Below are positions 11,301-23,344 of a stretch of 64,000 nt of DNA, piece by piece. Location of the stretch: positions 39,289,668-39,353,667 of the forward strand of contig NC_052392.1 in assembly GCF_009389715.1 (NCBI RefSeq). Direction: 5' to 3'. Under the pieces are notes generated by a model. It saw only the letters and a list, made by a program, of their open reading frames with translations, had not been told where the DNA came from and ran no database searches. How positions within the stretch are numbered: position 1 is the stretch's first letter; each line of letters starts with the position of its first letter. Source of the stretch: Phoenix dactylifera (taxonomy: Eukaryota; Streptophyta; Magnoliopsida; Arecales; Arecaceae). Made by a program: the position numbers and the translations under genes.

Positions 11301-13655
11301 CCTCTATAAATGAAGCATGGTAGACTGAAAATGTTCATATTATGGTAGGGTTTATAGGACTATATTTTTGCAACTAGTTTGAATAAGGTTACTGCTATGT
11401 TAAAAATGGTCAACAATAAGCAATGCTGATGGATAGAAAAGGGTTAGCCGGCATTGTGAAACTCAATAAAGGTTGCAATGGTAGAATTCAATTTGATTAA
11501 AGGAAGTTCTTTTTTCAAAATCTCCTACTAATGCTAAGGGAAAATGGAGGAAAAATATAATTTGCTATTGGCATGAGTAGGAGTCCCTAATACTATCATC
11601 ATTTGTATTCTTTATTACTAAAATTTGTTTTCTTTACTCAACTTTTACCAAAAGATCTACTCCTTATCTGCTAGCCTCTTCTTTCTCTTATCAAGACCTG
11701 GTTCATGGATCTTATCAAACAACAAGAGTTTTTCATTAGTTAAATGTAGCCATTTAAACTTTCATGGATACATTGCATTGGTGATATTTCCATTTTATTC
11801 TTTACACCTTTGTATTAGCACATTCCATGAAAATAGGAAGGGAATCTCATTCTTACATATCAAATAATAGTTACAGGGGGATCTTATGCTGACCATCAAA
11901 CAATATGTTATTTTTTGAGACAACCTACAAAAGAACTCTCTCCATATAACGAACTACCTAACAAGGTTTGCGGGTACCCATGTGTATTGCCCCGTATAGA
12001 GCAACCATACTATACTAGTACCAAACAAATACTCAGTATGTGGGCGTACTGAGTGTCAACATGGTACCTGTACAGGTCTGATACCATGATTGAGAAACCT
12101 TTCTCCCTAATTATAGGGGGCAAGCATCTCTCCACCTATAACAGAGTCCTTGATGATGGGAGCAGTCCAAAGTTATGTTTGGTGGAATGCTAAAGTTCAG
12201 AAGGTAGTTGCCCCCTCTCATCTCCCTCGCTTAGCCAGTGAATGCCAATCTTACTCTAATATGTACATATATGCGTATATTGAGTGTTTTGAAAGTCTCT
12301 TGCCTTTGTATCAAATAGACATGAAATGGGCAGTTGTAACTTAATTAGCGAGCTAAGCTACATTAAATTTTGATGGTTTAATAATTTGAATCATTGATCT
12401 TGATCTACACATCTTGAAACACAAATTCAAAATTGGATTGATTTAGATACTTTAAAATTATAATCAAATCAATATATGGTATCATATAACATGAAAAGTG
12501 TCCATTTTGTATCCACCTTGACTAATAATTAAGAGACATCCAAAACACGTGATTTTTGTTTTCTAGGAAGTTTAGACATTGTAGATCATAATTAACAGTG
12601 TGCATGCTCGCCTTAAAAAGCTACCACAGATTTTGCAGCTCTAGTATATGCACAAACACACTCAAACACACACGTACAGCAAGTTAAAGGTACTATCGGT
12701 TCTCTCAATGAGATGAACAAATGCTGACTCACTGGACATGAGTAACTTCAAACAAAAGCAATGACATCCAGAAAATAACTTTTTTCGGTAATTTCATGAT
12801 CTTAATTTGAGTCCTCTCCAAAAAGGGTAAAAGGGAAAATTATTCTTATTTCTGACTTTACTCCTGTTACAGATAGCTCAAGCTAGAGGTTTGCATGTGA
12901 ATGTCAATTTTGCCCTTTTTGCTGCCTCTGAATACTCTCACATCAACACCATGGAGTGTCTCGTCACAGAGGGGCATGCAACGTACTTCTTCGGGCCCCT
13001 GATGACAGCTGCCAGGAGTGGTTGCATGCCAGTTGTCCAGTGGTTTGTCAAGCGAGGATGTACTGAGATGGAGCTCTGTTATGCCCTCACTGCTGCCACT
13101 TCAAACAACCAAGTTGCCATCATCAGCTACCTCCTCCAATGCATCCCCCAACAGATGCTCAACCTTTTCAGCTTTGAGATCCTGAAGTCTGTGGGGGAGG
13201 AGAGGCCTGACTCCTTCGAAGGTGTTAACTTTCTTCTTAGTTCTGATTTTCTCAGAGACCCTATTGCAACGTATGCATTTGCCAACAGACTTGCAACATC
13301 AAATGAGGAGGCCATCACACCTGAGCTGAAGGTTTTTTTACTTGAACATTGGTCCGCGGAGGCATTTGTTGAGGGAATGAGAGCTGGAGAGGTCCATTAT
13401 GTGAACTTGATGAGGATTCTCAGGAGAGGCAAGTCGGAGATTTGTCTGAGAGAGTTGCCGCCACCACTGGTAATTGTTATAGCATACCTGCCATTGTACA
13501 GGGAGTGTTTGGCATCCAGTGGGTCATTGCTACCTCAGAGGCTGAGGGGGGAGCTCATGGTGGCGGCGAGGAGGCTTAGCAATTGGGCAGTGGATGAAAT
13601 GAGCGAGAAGAGAGAGCTTTTAGAGATCTTGCAGCAGCACATGCCATGTTTCTGA
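8397..13655 (+). CDS. SKIP35: SKIP35-like ankyrin-repeat protein, three exons
   Basis: Exons 8397-8893, 9281-9710 and 12873-13655 join in frame (split AG|G codon, then phase 0) to 569 residues; all borders are GT-AG. The family (SKP1-interacting partner 35) is thought to link SCF ubiquitin ligases to other proteins through ankyrin-type repeats. Recognisable pieces are ERNIVFLRKSFLSKDHRC near the start, SHDWDLAESLILS, LQLSAFKTFLNIARENIMG and AFDAACFSLSLLS in exon 2, MECLVTEG, GPLMTAARSGCMPVVQWFVK and RGCTEMELCYALTAATS in exon 3, and the C-terminal IAYLPLYRECL and RLRGELMVAARRL. Intron 2 (3162 bp) is swollen by transposons. The start is the first ATG after an in-frame stop at 8379-8381. It appears more diverged than a typical SKIP35, so it may be a second copy. 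Confidence 0.78.
10610..10634. repeat. Perfect hairpin in the core of the GTACCGG element
   Basis: AACCACAGCGC (10610-10620) and GCGCTGTGGTT (10624-10634) are exact reverse complements around a 3-base loop, followed by an A-run. Confidence 0.85.
10784..10818. repeat. Second perfect hairpin in the GTACCGG element
   Basis: CGGATAAAAAACCGG (10784-10798) pairs exactly with CCGGTTTTTTATCCG (10804-10818) around a 5-base AT loop. Confidence 0.85.
11962..12088. mobile_element. Decayed relative of the GTACCGG element
   Basis: The stretch starts CAAGGTTTGCGGGTACC and ends GGTCTGATACCATG, matching the two ends of the 10468-10894 element in the same layout, with GTAC-centred repeats between (GGTACCTGTACAGG). 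Many CCGG sites have become TTGG or CCTG-like, as expected of C-to-T decay. No target duplication can be seen any more. Confidence 0.45.
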
Positions 13656-14269
13656 TTCCCTGGACAGCATTTGGTTCAAATTTATCTTTTGATCTCATGG
13701 ATTTGGTACAGTTCCTTGAGGGTTTTATTTGACAATTTAAAGATAGAGTTGTAAGAGTTTTGTCTTAATCTAGTCTGAAGTTTATTGTAATGGCAGTGCT
13801 ATGTCTGACAGTTCAAAACAGTCTTATGTGGTTTTTCTTTCTTAATCATATTAATCATTTTGTCCGAAAATTGCCTTAATAATCATAATATCATAAGAAT
13901 GTGTGGTTAATCCATTTAGGAGCTTGCTTGGAGAACATAGATCGGAATCAGCTTTGGCAGATTTTGTCTTGTTTCTGGGTGATCCATTTTGAATATATCT
14001 TATTGTCATTTCAATATGCTAGTTAAAATTTGCTTGTTATTATCATCCCTCGGTTATATTTATCTTGGATCATCAAAACCAAAGGGATCCAAAATGGATG
14101 ATACGTTTGTTGGTCTTATGTTTTTAACAATTACTAGTTTCATCTTTAATGAAATTCTGATGATCATGCAGTTATTTTTTTTTCCTTCCCTTGTCTTAAT
14201 ATCATAAATGGTGTTCTGTTCATGAGTCTCCTCTAATGCTGTTCTGTTTTATTTGCTAGAACTGTTCCT
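13656..14269 (+). other. 3' flank of the SKIP35-like gene
   Basis: AT-rich sequence with likely 3' untranslated region directly after the stop codon. No further gene is seen. Confidence 0.4.
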
Positions 14270-14830
14270 TGTAGACTCTCTCGGAGGAAAAAAAGGGAAT
14301 AACCCACCTGAGTTTTATTGAATGAATCAAAACAGCTATATTACATTTTTAAGTTATTACACCCTTTGGAGGATTTCCAACAGTAGATAAACTATTGACA
14401 GTTCTAGAGTTGGAAGGAAACCAGTCATCAAAAAGTTGGATAACAGAAGGGATCTGTGTTTCAGGAAGAAAATCTGATGATTTCTTTCTTTCCAGATAAC
14501 CCAGCAAAAAGCAATAATTAAGTGATCCCAGCCTGGTCTCCAAGATTATGGAATTTTCCTTCTACTCCAAGTTGTCCAAAGAGTTGACAGGGAATTTTGG
14601 GATTCCATTAATGTTTCAAGTCTAAAGAATTTTCTCCCTTAGCTGTCTAGTGGCTGAGCAATTGAGGAACAGGTGGTTGGTTCGCTGGGCATGTACTGGT
14701 TCTCTAAAGAATTTTGGGCTTCTCTCTTTCTCAAATGAGAAATTGTCTGTCAGCAATTTTGGCCTTAATTAATGAAGGACCGACCTGAGGTATGGGCATT
14801 CTTACACAAGAAATTATTGTCCACTGTTTT
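14270..14830 (-). mobile_element. LINE remnant, reverse-transcriptase-associated zinc-binding region
   Basis: On the minus strand about 14760-14640 reads with HAQRTNHLFLNCSATRQL, the HLFxxC part of the zf-RVT domain, and about 14510-14450 reads WVIWKERNHQIF, the W-x-IWKERN block that follows in plant L1 elements lacking a fused RNase H. Stops and frame changes interrupt it. The text differs from the GC-rich LINE at 38.6-45 kb, so it is another family. Confidence 0.6.
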
Positions 14831-15059
14831 TCTTGCCAATCTGTCTTCTCATGAAAAATTACTAAGATTTCTGCGAGAGAAAGCATAGCAGAATATATTT
14901 CAAATTATGATTTCTGAAAAATTATTTGGCCAATTGCTTCCATGAAGCACTAGTCGCTTCCCATCCTGATAAGCAAATCAATCACCTGTTTCTTAAGCTA
15001 TGGTGATGGAGGCGACTGAAGCTGTCATGGAGGGCAATTGCATCCATTTAAAAATAAAA

Positions 15060-15300
15060 CCTTTTTTTGTAGGATAACCTTGTTTCATATACATTGACGA
15101 TATCATTTCTTAAAGAGTCCACCTTAGGGTTTGTGTTGCTGCTATGAAGCTCTCCCATGCTGCTCTTAGCTCAGCCAATGGAACGGGGGCAAAGTAAAGC
15201 ACCCGAGAAGAAGCATCCAAAATGATGTTCACAACTTATTTTGTGGTGGGTGAGGTATCCAGGAGAACATAAGCTGTTAAGAGAGAGCATTTGATGCCTC
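15060..15300 (-). mobile_element. LINE remnant, RNase H region
   Basis: The minus strand around 15220-15110 reads VLYFAPVPLAELRAAWESF and then IAATQTLRWTL, matching the AELRAAW block of the RNase H domain of the LINE at 38.6-45 kb. It lies upstream, in reading direction, of the zinc-binding remnant next door, the reverse of normal domain order, so the two are separate insertions. Confidence 0.6.
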
Positions 15301-15869
15301 GTGAAATTCACTAGAGAGACATAAAGCAAGATTACTCGAGTATTAATGGGTCATATTAACACCTTGAAATAGCCTCTGATTTTGAGCAGAGTAACCATCT
15401 CACTTGACATATAATGGACTATGAGTGCAGCATTATAAGAGGGACTGTATTGAATGAAACAGAAGAGGAGTGGGTAGCCTTTGAATCATAAACGACCGAC
15501 GTCTCCAATAAGAACATGCGTGACAAGAATCTTCATATTAGATGCGAACTACTTTGGCTACTACGAGCAGAGTTGGAAAAGGTCCAGGAGCGAGATCAGC
15601 TCCAGAAAGCTGGATCGCAAACCAAACTTCTAAATATCATAACTTGATTATAAAACGTCCGATTAAAATGATCTTTTTTTTCGAGCAATTTTTCGACATC
15701 CACAATGTGTCACCATGCCCTATAAAGACAGTATCCCTAGCGATAGAGTCCAAATTTCATTATTTTCAACCTGAAATAGACTGATCAAACTGAAAGTTTC
15801 CTTTTTGGGTAAGACTTTAACTAGGCGTAGCTCTTTATCTAAGAAGAATTAAGAAAAATAACAACAGAC
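15301..15869. other. Intergenic, nothing recognised
   Basis: No gene, RNA or clear repeat end was seen. Confidence 0.35.
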
Positions 15870-16262
15870 AAAGTTGATGTAGAAGTCGAGATGTACCTTT
15901 TTAAAAAATTTAACTTTTTCTATAATATTTCTATTAGTGTTTATTTTAGGAAGAAGAGCCCTATTAAAATTAGGAAGAGAAATCCGATCCAAACTGTATA
16001 AAAATGGACCTCAACATTATAAATAGAAGCTATATACCCCGATTTTTTAATCATCAATAAAAAAAAAGAGAAATCCGATCCCTAGCAGAGATCATACTCA
16101 CCAAAGAAACGAAACTGATAAGAAATATGAGAAATAAAGATGTTTGAGACGATGACAGTAGCTATAAAAAATATAAAATATATAAATAAAATCTACCTCA
16201 TCCTATCAACTTAAGCATTTAGAAAATTTGTTGATTTTAACATGATATCAGAGTAGAAGTCC
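15870..16262. mobile_element. LTR-retrotransposon fossil: LTR plus primer-binding-like site
   Basis: A TATA-type box and a short leader-like stretch near 16000-16060 precede a sequence ending in AACA, followed at 16244 by TGATATCAGAGTAGAAG, close to the TGGTATCAGAGC initiator-tRNA-Met priming site used by plant Copia and TRIM elements. No coding region follows. It looks like an old single LTR with a bit of leader. Its left end is approximate. Confidence 0.45.
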
Positions 16263-17016
16263 TGAGTTCGAACTCTGTCTGTCCCCGCACTCTTCCGACT
16301 GAAGCTTCTATTTTGTCCGGTGAACTGGGTTCCCATATCAACCAGTCATTACGCTTCAGATTATGTAAAGTATGTACCGCACTAAGGCAAAGAATGTCCA
16401 TTTTTTATTTTAAACAAGTTCGCTTCAAAAGCTCCAACCTATTAGGAACATGGTCTCAATCTACAGGCACCTTTTCTTTTTTGGGTAAAGATCTACAGGC
16501 ACTTTAATTAGTTGTGTCTACAGTTCACTCAGTTCATCTCCACTGTTTAAATTATCTGCTCTCTCTTTAGTTTACCTCACAGCTGGTAGACTGGTTCCAA
16601 TGAAACATCTATTCTCTTTTTTCCCCGCATACGATATTCATAGCAAATGAGAAAATTAAATAAATAAAGTCAAGTAATCGATAAAAATCCCACTACCAGA
16701 GATTGCTAAAGATCTTGTGGATTTTTACTTTGTTAAATCAGTCAGAGCGAGGTTGCATGGTTAGCAGCATCAATGGAAGCATGGAGTCATCCGAAACACA
16801 GAAATGTGACAGAGCGATCATGCTCTTCATTTCTGAAGACTGACCACCATCAAAAATTATAAATAAGTTAATACATACAACCGTTTGCAATAAAAATGAT
16901 TGATGACAAAACTTTGTTGAGAAAGCTGAAAGTAATTAGCAGGCATCAACATGAAAAGAAGGAAAAAAATAAAATTGGGCACTCTACTCATGTGAACTGA
17001 AAATTTGTCTAGCTCT
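16263..17016. other. Intergenic, 3' side of the ARGOS-like gene
   Basis: No gene seen; the part nearest 17016 is likely the 3' untranslated region of the minus-strand gene that follows. Confidence 0.35.
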
Positions 17017-17310
17017 TTACAAGTAAGAGGAGGCAATATTCTGCATGTCGGATGGCATAAAAGCCAAGACCATTAGCACAACTAGTATGCCTACAGGAAG
17101 CAGTAGTAACAAGAAAGGTGGTGGAGGCAATGGTGGCAGGATAAGCGGAAGAAGTATCATTAAGGCTGTGAGGCAGATCAGTACCAGAAATTTTTCTGTG
17201 CTGAAATAGCTCGATGGAAAGGATTTCCCATTATTCCTCTGCGGTTGAGACCTCTTATACTCCAAGTTTGGTACATTGGCCAATGTTGTCCTGTTTACTC
17301 TGCTTTCCAT
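17017..17310 (-). CDS. ARGOS / organ-size-related (OSR) small membrane protein
   Basis: A 97-residue single-exon protein. Residues about 39-58 and 65-85 are two hydrophobic segments joined by a proline hinge (LPPLPPPPF), ending VLMVLAFMPS, the signature OSR domain of ARGOS, ARL and OSR1. These endomembrane proteins are known to promote organ growth and to damp ethylene response near the receptors. The N-terminal 38 residues are polar (MESRVNRTTL...). The frame stays open upstream to 17388, but with no ATG other than that at 17310, so this is the start. Length fits the family (about 65-135). Which paralogue it is cannot be told. Confidence 0.85.
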   Translation of the reverse strand: MESRVNRTTLANVPNLEYKRSQPQRNNGKSFPSSYFSTEKFLVLICLTALMILLPLILPPLPPPPFLLLLLPVGILVVLMVLAFMPSDMQNIASSYL

Positions 17311-17339
17311 TACACCGCTGCAATTAGCCTTGTATAATA

Positions 17340-17375
17340 CTAACGAAAGCTTCTGAAAAAATTGGCACTCAGCAT
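17340..17375 (-). promoter_or_regulatory. Upstream ORF in the ARGOS-like leader
   Basis: An ATG at 17375 opens 11 codons (MLSANFFRSFR) ending at TAG 17342-17340, 29 bases before the main ATG, in a different frame. If the transcript starts further upstream it could reduce translation of the main protein. Confidence 0.4.
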
Positions 17376-18796
17376 CCAAAGGCCACAAAGTTCCTTTAAA
17401 TTCCCTCCCTAGCTACGTGAAGGCTTATCAATCTTTCAAAAGGTAAGAGATCTGTTCATCAAGCTTATAAATTCCCCTATGACATGCGACTTTGAGGTTC
17501 TTGCAAACTTGAGTTTGTTCTTTGCCTCTATGTTGCTTGCGATCGAAATATATTTATTGAATTCAATGGCCCAGTATCCCCAACTAGTGATGCTGTTTTG
17601 TGACAAAGGTTTGGCCAACTGAAACTTACCGCAGACAAGCAAGCAAAGTAGGTCCTCAAGGAAACTGGTCGTCCACTGCTGTTGAGAAGATTAGACTTTC
17701 AACTTTCAACCTTCAACCTTCAACCTTCAACCTGTTGATAATGGATGGAATATGGATCCCCGTCAACCCAGGAAACTTGAAGATTTAATTTTCAACAATA
17801 TATTGTGTGGAAAATAAGGTATATATATACATAATATATATGAAATTGCCTTTTTTGACAAGGAGGAGGGAGAGACCAAAAAGTTTTTTTTTTTTTAAAA
17901 AAAAAAAAAACACAAACTGGGCTCTTGGAGTCTGAAGAAGTTAACATGCAGGCAGTTCCATTGTAATTTTCTTCTCCTTTATATATAAAAATCCAGTCCT
18001 TCTCTCTAAGCCTCTAGCTTTTAGCAACTCACCACATGATCAAAATGACACAAAAGACTCATGACTTTCTGAGCAGACACAAAACATTGGTGTCAGACCT
18101 TTATGACATGAATTAAAGCTTTCTTGGAAAGCCCTTTTGGATTCAGACCCAACTGATTCAGCAAAAATGCTCCATAGACCCATTATACTAAGAGAAACAA
18201 CAAGAAAGTAAGCATTACCTCAGTTGGATTTGTTCTTGCCAGTTGCCACTATTCAAGCCAAAGCCCAAAACTTCAGAGAACAATGACATGTGAGATCAGC
18301 ACATGTGATATCTGAGGCTCCCTTTTTTTTAGTTTATTTTTTTTAAGGAGAGCAGGAGGCCAAAGAATAAGGGAAGAAAGAGGTGTGGAGAGGAGAAGGG
18401 TGGTTTAAACGTAATGCCTCCCTTCTAAAGAATCAGAGATAAAGAAGACCTGTGATGCTGATAATTTGGTTGGGGTTGGTTTATTGTCCCTATATTTATT
18501 TGGGCTGTGCTGAGTCGGTGCCTGCGGAGCACTCGAGATTTTGAGGGCAGATGCACTGCATTCTATAGCCTTCAACGCAAGTGGGGGCAGTCATGGAGAT
18601 TTTCTTTTCTTTGGAAGAAGGCAAGCTTGATAAGTTCGATGTTTCAAGGTTCTTCTCCCCTGGCCTCCTTATATTTTGTCTCCTTTGCCCCTCACCAGGG
18701 TCAAGTTCTAGTTACTCCTGCCCAAAAAAAATCACGGTTGGCGTTTTTTGACAATATCTTCCAGCAAGAGCTTTCCTTAATCTTTTTACCGAGCGA
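17376..18796. other. Upstream region of the ARGOS-like gene
   Basis: Holds four tandem copies of TCAACCT (about 17700-17733), a TATATATA stretch at about 17818-17845, and a T-run directly followed by an A-run (about 17884-17910). No other gene was recognised. Confidence 0.45.
17700..17733 (+). repeat. TCAACCT heptamer tandem repeat
   Basis: Consecutive TCAACCT units are visible after a degenerate first unit. Confidence 0.8.
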
Positions 18797-18990
18797 TGAT
18801 TTTTTTTTTTTCTAAAATAGATAATTTATATTATCTTAGCATGGACATATTAAAAAAATAAAAAATAATAAATCTCGGAGTACTCTAAATAACTCCTTCT
18901 CTCCAATCCATAGAACACCTTCAGACATACGATGCCATCCAGTTTACAGCCCCATTAGCTTTTCTGAACACATGCTTGGCTGACACCGCT
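18797..18990 (-). mobile_element. 5'-truncated LINE 3' end
   Basis: A T-run (a poly-A tail on the minus strand) is followed rightward by decayed text matching the last part of the RNase H coding region of the LINE at 38.6 kb: the plus-strand block CCATTAGCTTTTCTGAACACATGC is the counterpart of CCATTGGCCTCTCTAAATACATGC there. Confidence 0.6.
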
Positions 18991-20133
18991 AATGATCATA
19001 ATCTGAATATCCAATATTGGATCCCAACAAAAGTATCATTCTAAAAATGATTTTTCTTGGAATTTATTGGGGGATCTTTTACATGCTATTGCTGGCATTT
19101 GGCAATATTTCACCCTCATGGATTGATGCATGCAAAATGGGACGTGATAGATGAACATGTTCTTGCGTGTTAGATTAGCGCTTCGTCATTGGATTTGTAT
19201 CGGGGGCTAGAATTTTGGAATTTCCCCATGTTTATTTAGAATGTTATTAAATCTTTTAATGATCTCATGTTAAAAGAGGCACATGTTTCATATGTATATT
19301 GGTTTACACATTTGATCAACACAATTCTCTTGCTGATACAATGCATGGCTTCATGTGATTTGCATGATCCTTGCGTAGCTTCAATGTTCCCATTAAGTTT
19401 TCTATTTATAATGCAAGGTACGACATCACACTTAATTTTCTTTACTTTTCTTTCCTTTTTTGGTCAAACCCATCTCCTTTGTTCCTTTTTGGTCCGACAC
19501 ATGACGCTATTGTGACTTGCTCCCTATTTTGACCTGTACAGGGAGGCTTATCTGATACATTGCATCAACCATAGTCTTTAAATAAAACAAGTCTAGAAAT
19601 TCTTTAACTAATATAGCTCTGCCATATTAGGCCTCTTGGTATTTTGCAAAAATAAAGGACGTGGCATCGAGTAAATAATATTGCAAAAATAATTCAAAAG
19701 AAACCTTGAAATCAATAGTCTCATATCAATTATTTGCCAAAAAAATTTGGATACTTATACAGAACTAAGGAACTTAAAAATTATCTTTCGAGTAGTTTTT
19801 TTGAGTTATAATATGATGATATTGATGATAACTCACAGGACATATCTCAATTTTTCATAATCTTTTGTTCTTTTAGGAGAAAAGTCGTCTTTGTTCTTTG
19901 AATTAAACTAAAAGAGTTTCTATAATGTGGGGATGTTTAGAAGCTGGAAGCTGCAGGGAAGTTGCAGTCTTTTTGACAGCGTATGGGGTGGGCCGACGAC
20001 CGGATTCAGAGTTTTTGGCTAACGGACGCTTCCATGGTAATGATTCACTGAATGTTTTGTTCCCACTTGTGTTTTGCCGGCCCTTGTTGGGCTTCACAAA
20101 CTTGGATTCCTCTTCCCCAAGGAAGCACAAGCC

Positions 20134-20179
<46 letters not shown>

Positions 20180-22022
20180 CTTGCATCCTATGCGTAATCT
20201 AACAGCTTATCAAAAAAAAAAAAACAGCTTATCCTGTACTTTAGGAGGGATGAAATGGCAAGTTACTCATTCACCAATAGTAAATAATGATCATAATAAT
20301 AAATGATGGTTATAATAATAAAGTGATGGTTTGAGGAAATGACAAGGATGATCATGACTTTGTGAATGGTCTCGAATTAACTTTAGATCGGACTAACCAA
20401 ATGTGGATCGAAATCTAAACTCATGGATATGCCAAGCTGTCTTAATGATAGATCAATTGGGTCTCAAATAGACCGGCTCAAAAAAGCTCAGAATCATTGA
20501 ATTTTATTCATTAATTTGGACTCGATATGATTGGAGCTAGTTAACTTGCTAGGCCTAAAAACGTTTATGTGAACTTGATTATGTTAGAATTTGACTTGAA
20601 TGAACCAAATTACATATGTCCAAAGTATCATATTCATTTGCTTCAAATTTGTAAGTTTTGATCTTCTTTTCTATTTTGCAGTATCCTAATTGTTGCTTTG
20701 GAAATGGGTCGATCCATCAAGCAATATTTGCTAGATGTTAGACATATATGACTTATCAATGGTACAAGATTAACTTCATATGAAATATGACTTTTTGAGG
20801 ATACATACGCTAACAATTTCCCACAAAAATATGAAGTACGGAAGAGATTTGAAATTATCTTCAAACTGATTTCCTTAAGGTGCCCTCGGCATGGATAGAA
20901 TGCAACGTTCAATTATTTATGCAATCAAAGTATAATTGAGAATAGAAAAATGCAATTAATCATCCAATATCGGTAGGTAAGAGGAGAGACAATGATTAGG
21001 GTTGTTCGTATTGGAGAGAACAGAAAATCCAAAATATTAAAAATAAGTTGAGAATCTTACTTCCCATATTTTGTCGCATCAAATCCTCCATCACCAATTG
21101 GTCCCCTAATCCATCTTAGGAAAACAACCAAAACTTGATGGTGATTTGGTGACGGACAATACCCCTTGCAAACCATTATTGTGCCACCACCTACACGTAA
21201 TCTAATCTTATCCATTCTAACTTCAATTTGTCATCTAAACGCAGACAAGTCTAACATGATGATGACTTATCTTTTCTCCTATGGGACAAAAATCTACCAC
21301 TAAGAAATCAATTAAAAAATGAGCCGTCGAAGAAACTAACCTCTCACCTATCTCATCAGCCATATAAGAAGCATGCTAAGCAAAAAGTTTGGTACTACAT
21401 ACCTAAAAAAAATTGTACTTCATCTCTCTCTCAAAGAAACATGCTTTAAGTTGCTTGAAGTTAGCAATTGATTACAAACGGCAAATTTGTGTCGAATTGC
21501 CAAAAAAAAAAAAAAGTTAGCATTTGTATCTAGATTTTACTTTATTTCATATGGAATTTTAAGATTCCATAATCTTTCTTGGACTCTATTCTAGAGATTG
21601 AAGGATATTCTTATACCTGATGCTGATCGGTGTGTCTATTCTAAGATCGTATGAGCAGTTGATTCAAAATTAAAATTAAAAAAAAAAAGAAAAAAAAAGA
21701 TATTACGAGAGATCCGATGAAGTTTGAGTCACGTAGATTCTATCACAAGATTGGCGAGTTCACGATCTGGTTAGAAGGATAAGTTACATGAAGCGCACCT
21801 GGACATGAACGATAAAATCCTCGTTCAATGTTTCAGTTTCATGGAAAGCCCGTTCTCCTATGCTGCTGACCTTTGACCCCACCAAAAATTTCTGGACATG
21901 TACAAGAAAGATATGTATCTACTAGAATATTGCAACTTGGGATACTGTGATGTATAACTTTGTGGTATGGCTGATTGAAACTTAATTTGGTGCTATTCCA
22001 ATCTTCTGTTTTGATCATCATC
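18991..22022. other. Intergenic, repeats only
   Basis: AT-rich, with a (CT)20 microsatellite at 20136-20176 and several poly-A stretches. No gene was recognised on either strand. Confidence 0.4.
20136..20176 (+). repeat. (CT)n microsatellite
   Basis: About 20 uninterrupted CT units. Confidence 0.95.
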
Positions 22023-22037
22023 ATGATCTTAGGACTT

Positions 22038-22092
22038 TTTTTTTTTTGCTAAACTGGGTAATCTATACAACACGTGTACGGATGCACCCAAT
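22038..22092 (-). mobile_element. Ultra-short LINE insertion with target duplication
   Basis: A T-run plus about 45 bp match the 3' tip of the LINE at 38.6 kb (GCTAAACTGGGT, then ACACGTGTACGGATGCACCCAA). It is flanked by 15-bp direct repeats, ATGATCTTAGG(A/G)CTT, at 22023-22037 and 22093-22107 (14 of 15 equal). This is a target-primed insertion truncated almost at once. Confidence 0.8.
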
Positions 22093-22107
22093 ATGATCTT
22101 AGGGCTT

Positions 22108-23344
22108 TGGACGGATCATCTGCTGTCCAATGATACAAATGGGAGGCATCGATCTTGTGTGGATATTACTTTGTCTTGGTGGTGACAACGTTGGGCTCAA
22201 AGCATGTTAACTATGAGATCTTGTCCCAAGCGCCTACCAAGAACCCTAAGAGTATCTGTTCAAGAACATCATCTAAGAAAAGGATTTGATGGGGGGATTG
22301 TGAAATTTTTCTTTCTTAATTGGAAGTGTTACATAAGAGGCCAATTAGGCTGGCGACAAGCTTGGTATGCTGACCGAATCTTAAGCCATTAGCCTTCGTG
22401 CCTAAAATTTGCCGTTCCTACATCTCATACATTTGTGTCCAAACCATGCCACGACTTTGGTGTGCATAATTAAAAGAAATTGTGGTTACAGCAATTAAAA
22501 GAAATTGACACTTGAAAACGCCTTCGATGGAGAAATTTTTAGCTGAGGCAGATCTACCGTTGAGCTGATGGACCGGTGCAATCAGAATGCAACACAGACA
22601 ACTACACCCACACCTCTCCTCCTCCAACTCCTTTTTCTCTCCTCTTTCCTTTTTGTCCGTGTTTGCACATGTTGCTTTTTGGTAGGATTAGTCCACTACC
22701 GAGTTCGTGGACCTTGTCTAACCAATAATTTTTCTCTTCCACGAGCGTCAAAATGAAGAATTGCATCATAAGAGAATCAAGGCTCCGGCGGCCTGGAGCA
22801 TTGGTTTCTTTTCTAGTAAAGAAGAGCCTGGTGGTGCTGCTTATCATGTTCTAAAGGAAATTGAGGTTTGCATCTTAGATTGGTTTACGTTTGTGTTTAG
22901 TTCTTGTTGTTAAAAACTTAAAATATAGCTGTGTAGATTAATTGTGTGTAAAGAAAAGCCTAGCTATGTGCAAGGGGCAAAATTTGCAATGGCCATCAAA
23001 CAATTGCCAGGGTGCCAAGTTCCCCCATTTCACATAAGCACAAATTTTAACGAGCTATCTGATTGCTAGGAATTAAAAATGTTGAGGAGATAGAATACAT
23101 AGAGATAGAGGCATAACCATACCCGTTTAACTTTAGCTAAATTTAGCCAAGGTAGGCCACAGAGTACAAAAAACGGGACCTCAATCTCATTGGAGCAAGA
23201 AGACGGAAGAGGAACGCCCAAACGATCCCATAGCAGCGCATGTCGGCGTGTTTCACGGCCCAGCCTCCAATACTATATTACGCCTGTCTCGCCTTCATGA
23301 GCACTAATCTAGAATGCCCAAATGGTCTGGTGCTCCGGATCACG
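22108..23344. other. Intergenic, nothing recognised
   Basis: No gene, RNA or clear repeat boundary was seen. Confidence 0.35.

Larger units (their letters stand above)
9711..12872 (+). other. Intron 2 of the SKIP35-like gene
   Basis: A 3162-bp phase-0 intron (donor GTAACG after CAG, acceptor TTACAG). It holds a G-run at about 10045-10058, the GTACCGG element at 10468-10894, its relic at 11962-12088, and otherwise AT-rich sequence without a gene. Confidence 0.7.

Noticed and set aside
16255-16300. tRNA gene suggested by GAGTTCGAACTC
   Set aside because: No cloverleaf around it; it fits the leader of an LTR fossil better.
17311-17388. Longer ARGOS-like protein starting at 17388
   Set aside because: That start is TTG; the first ATG in frame is at 17310 and gives the family-typical length.
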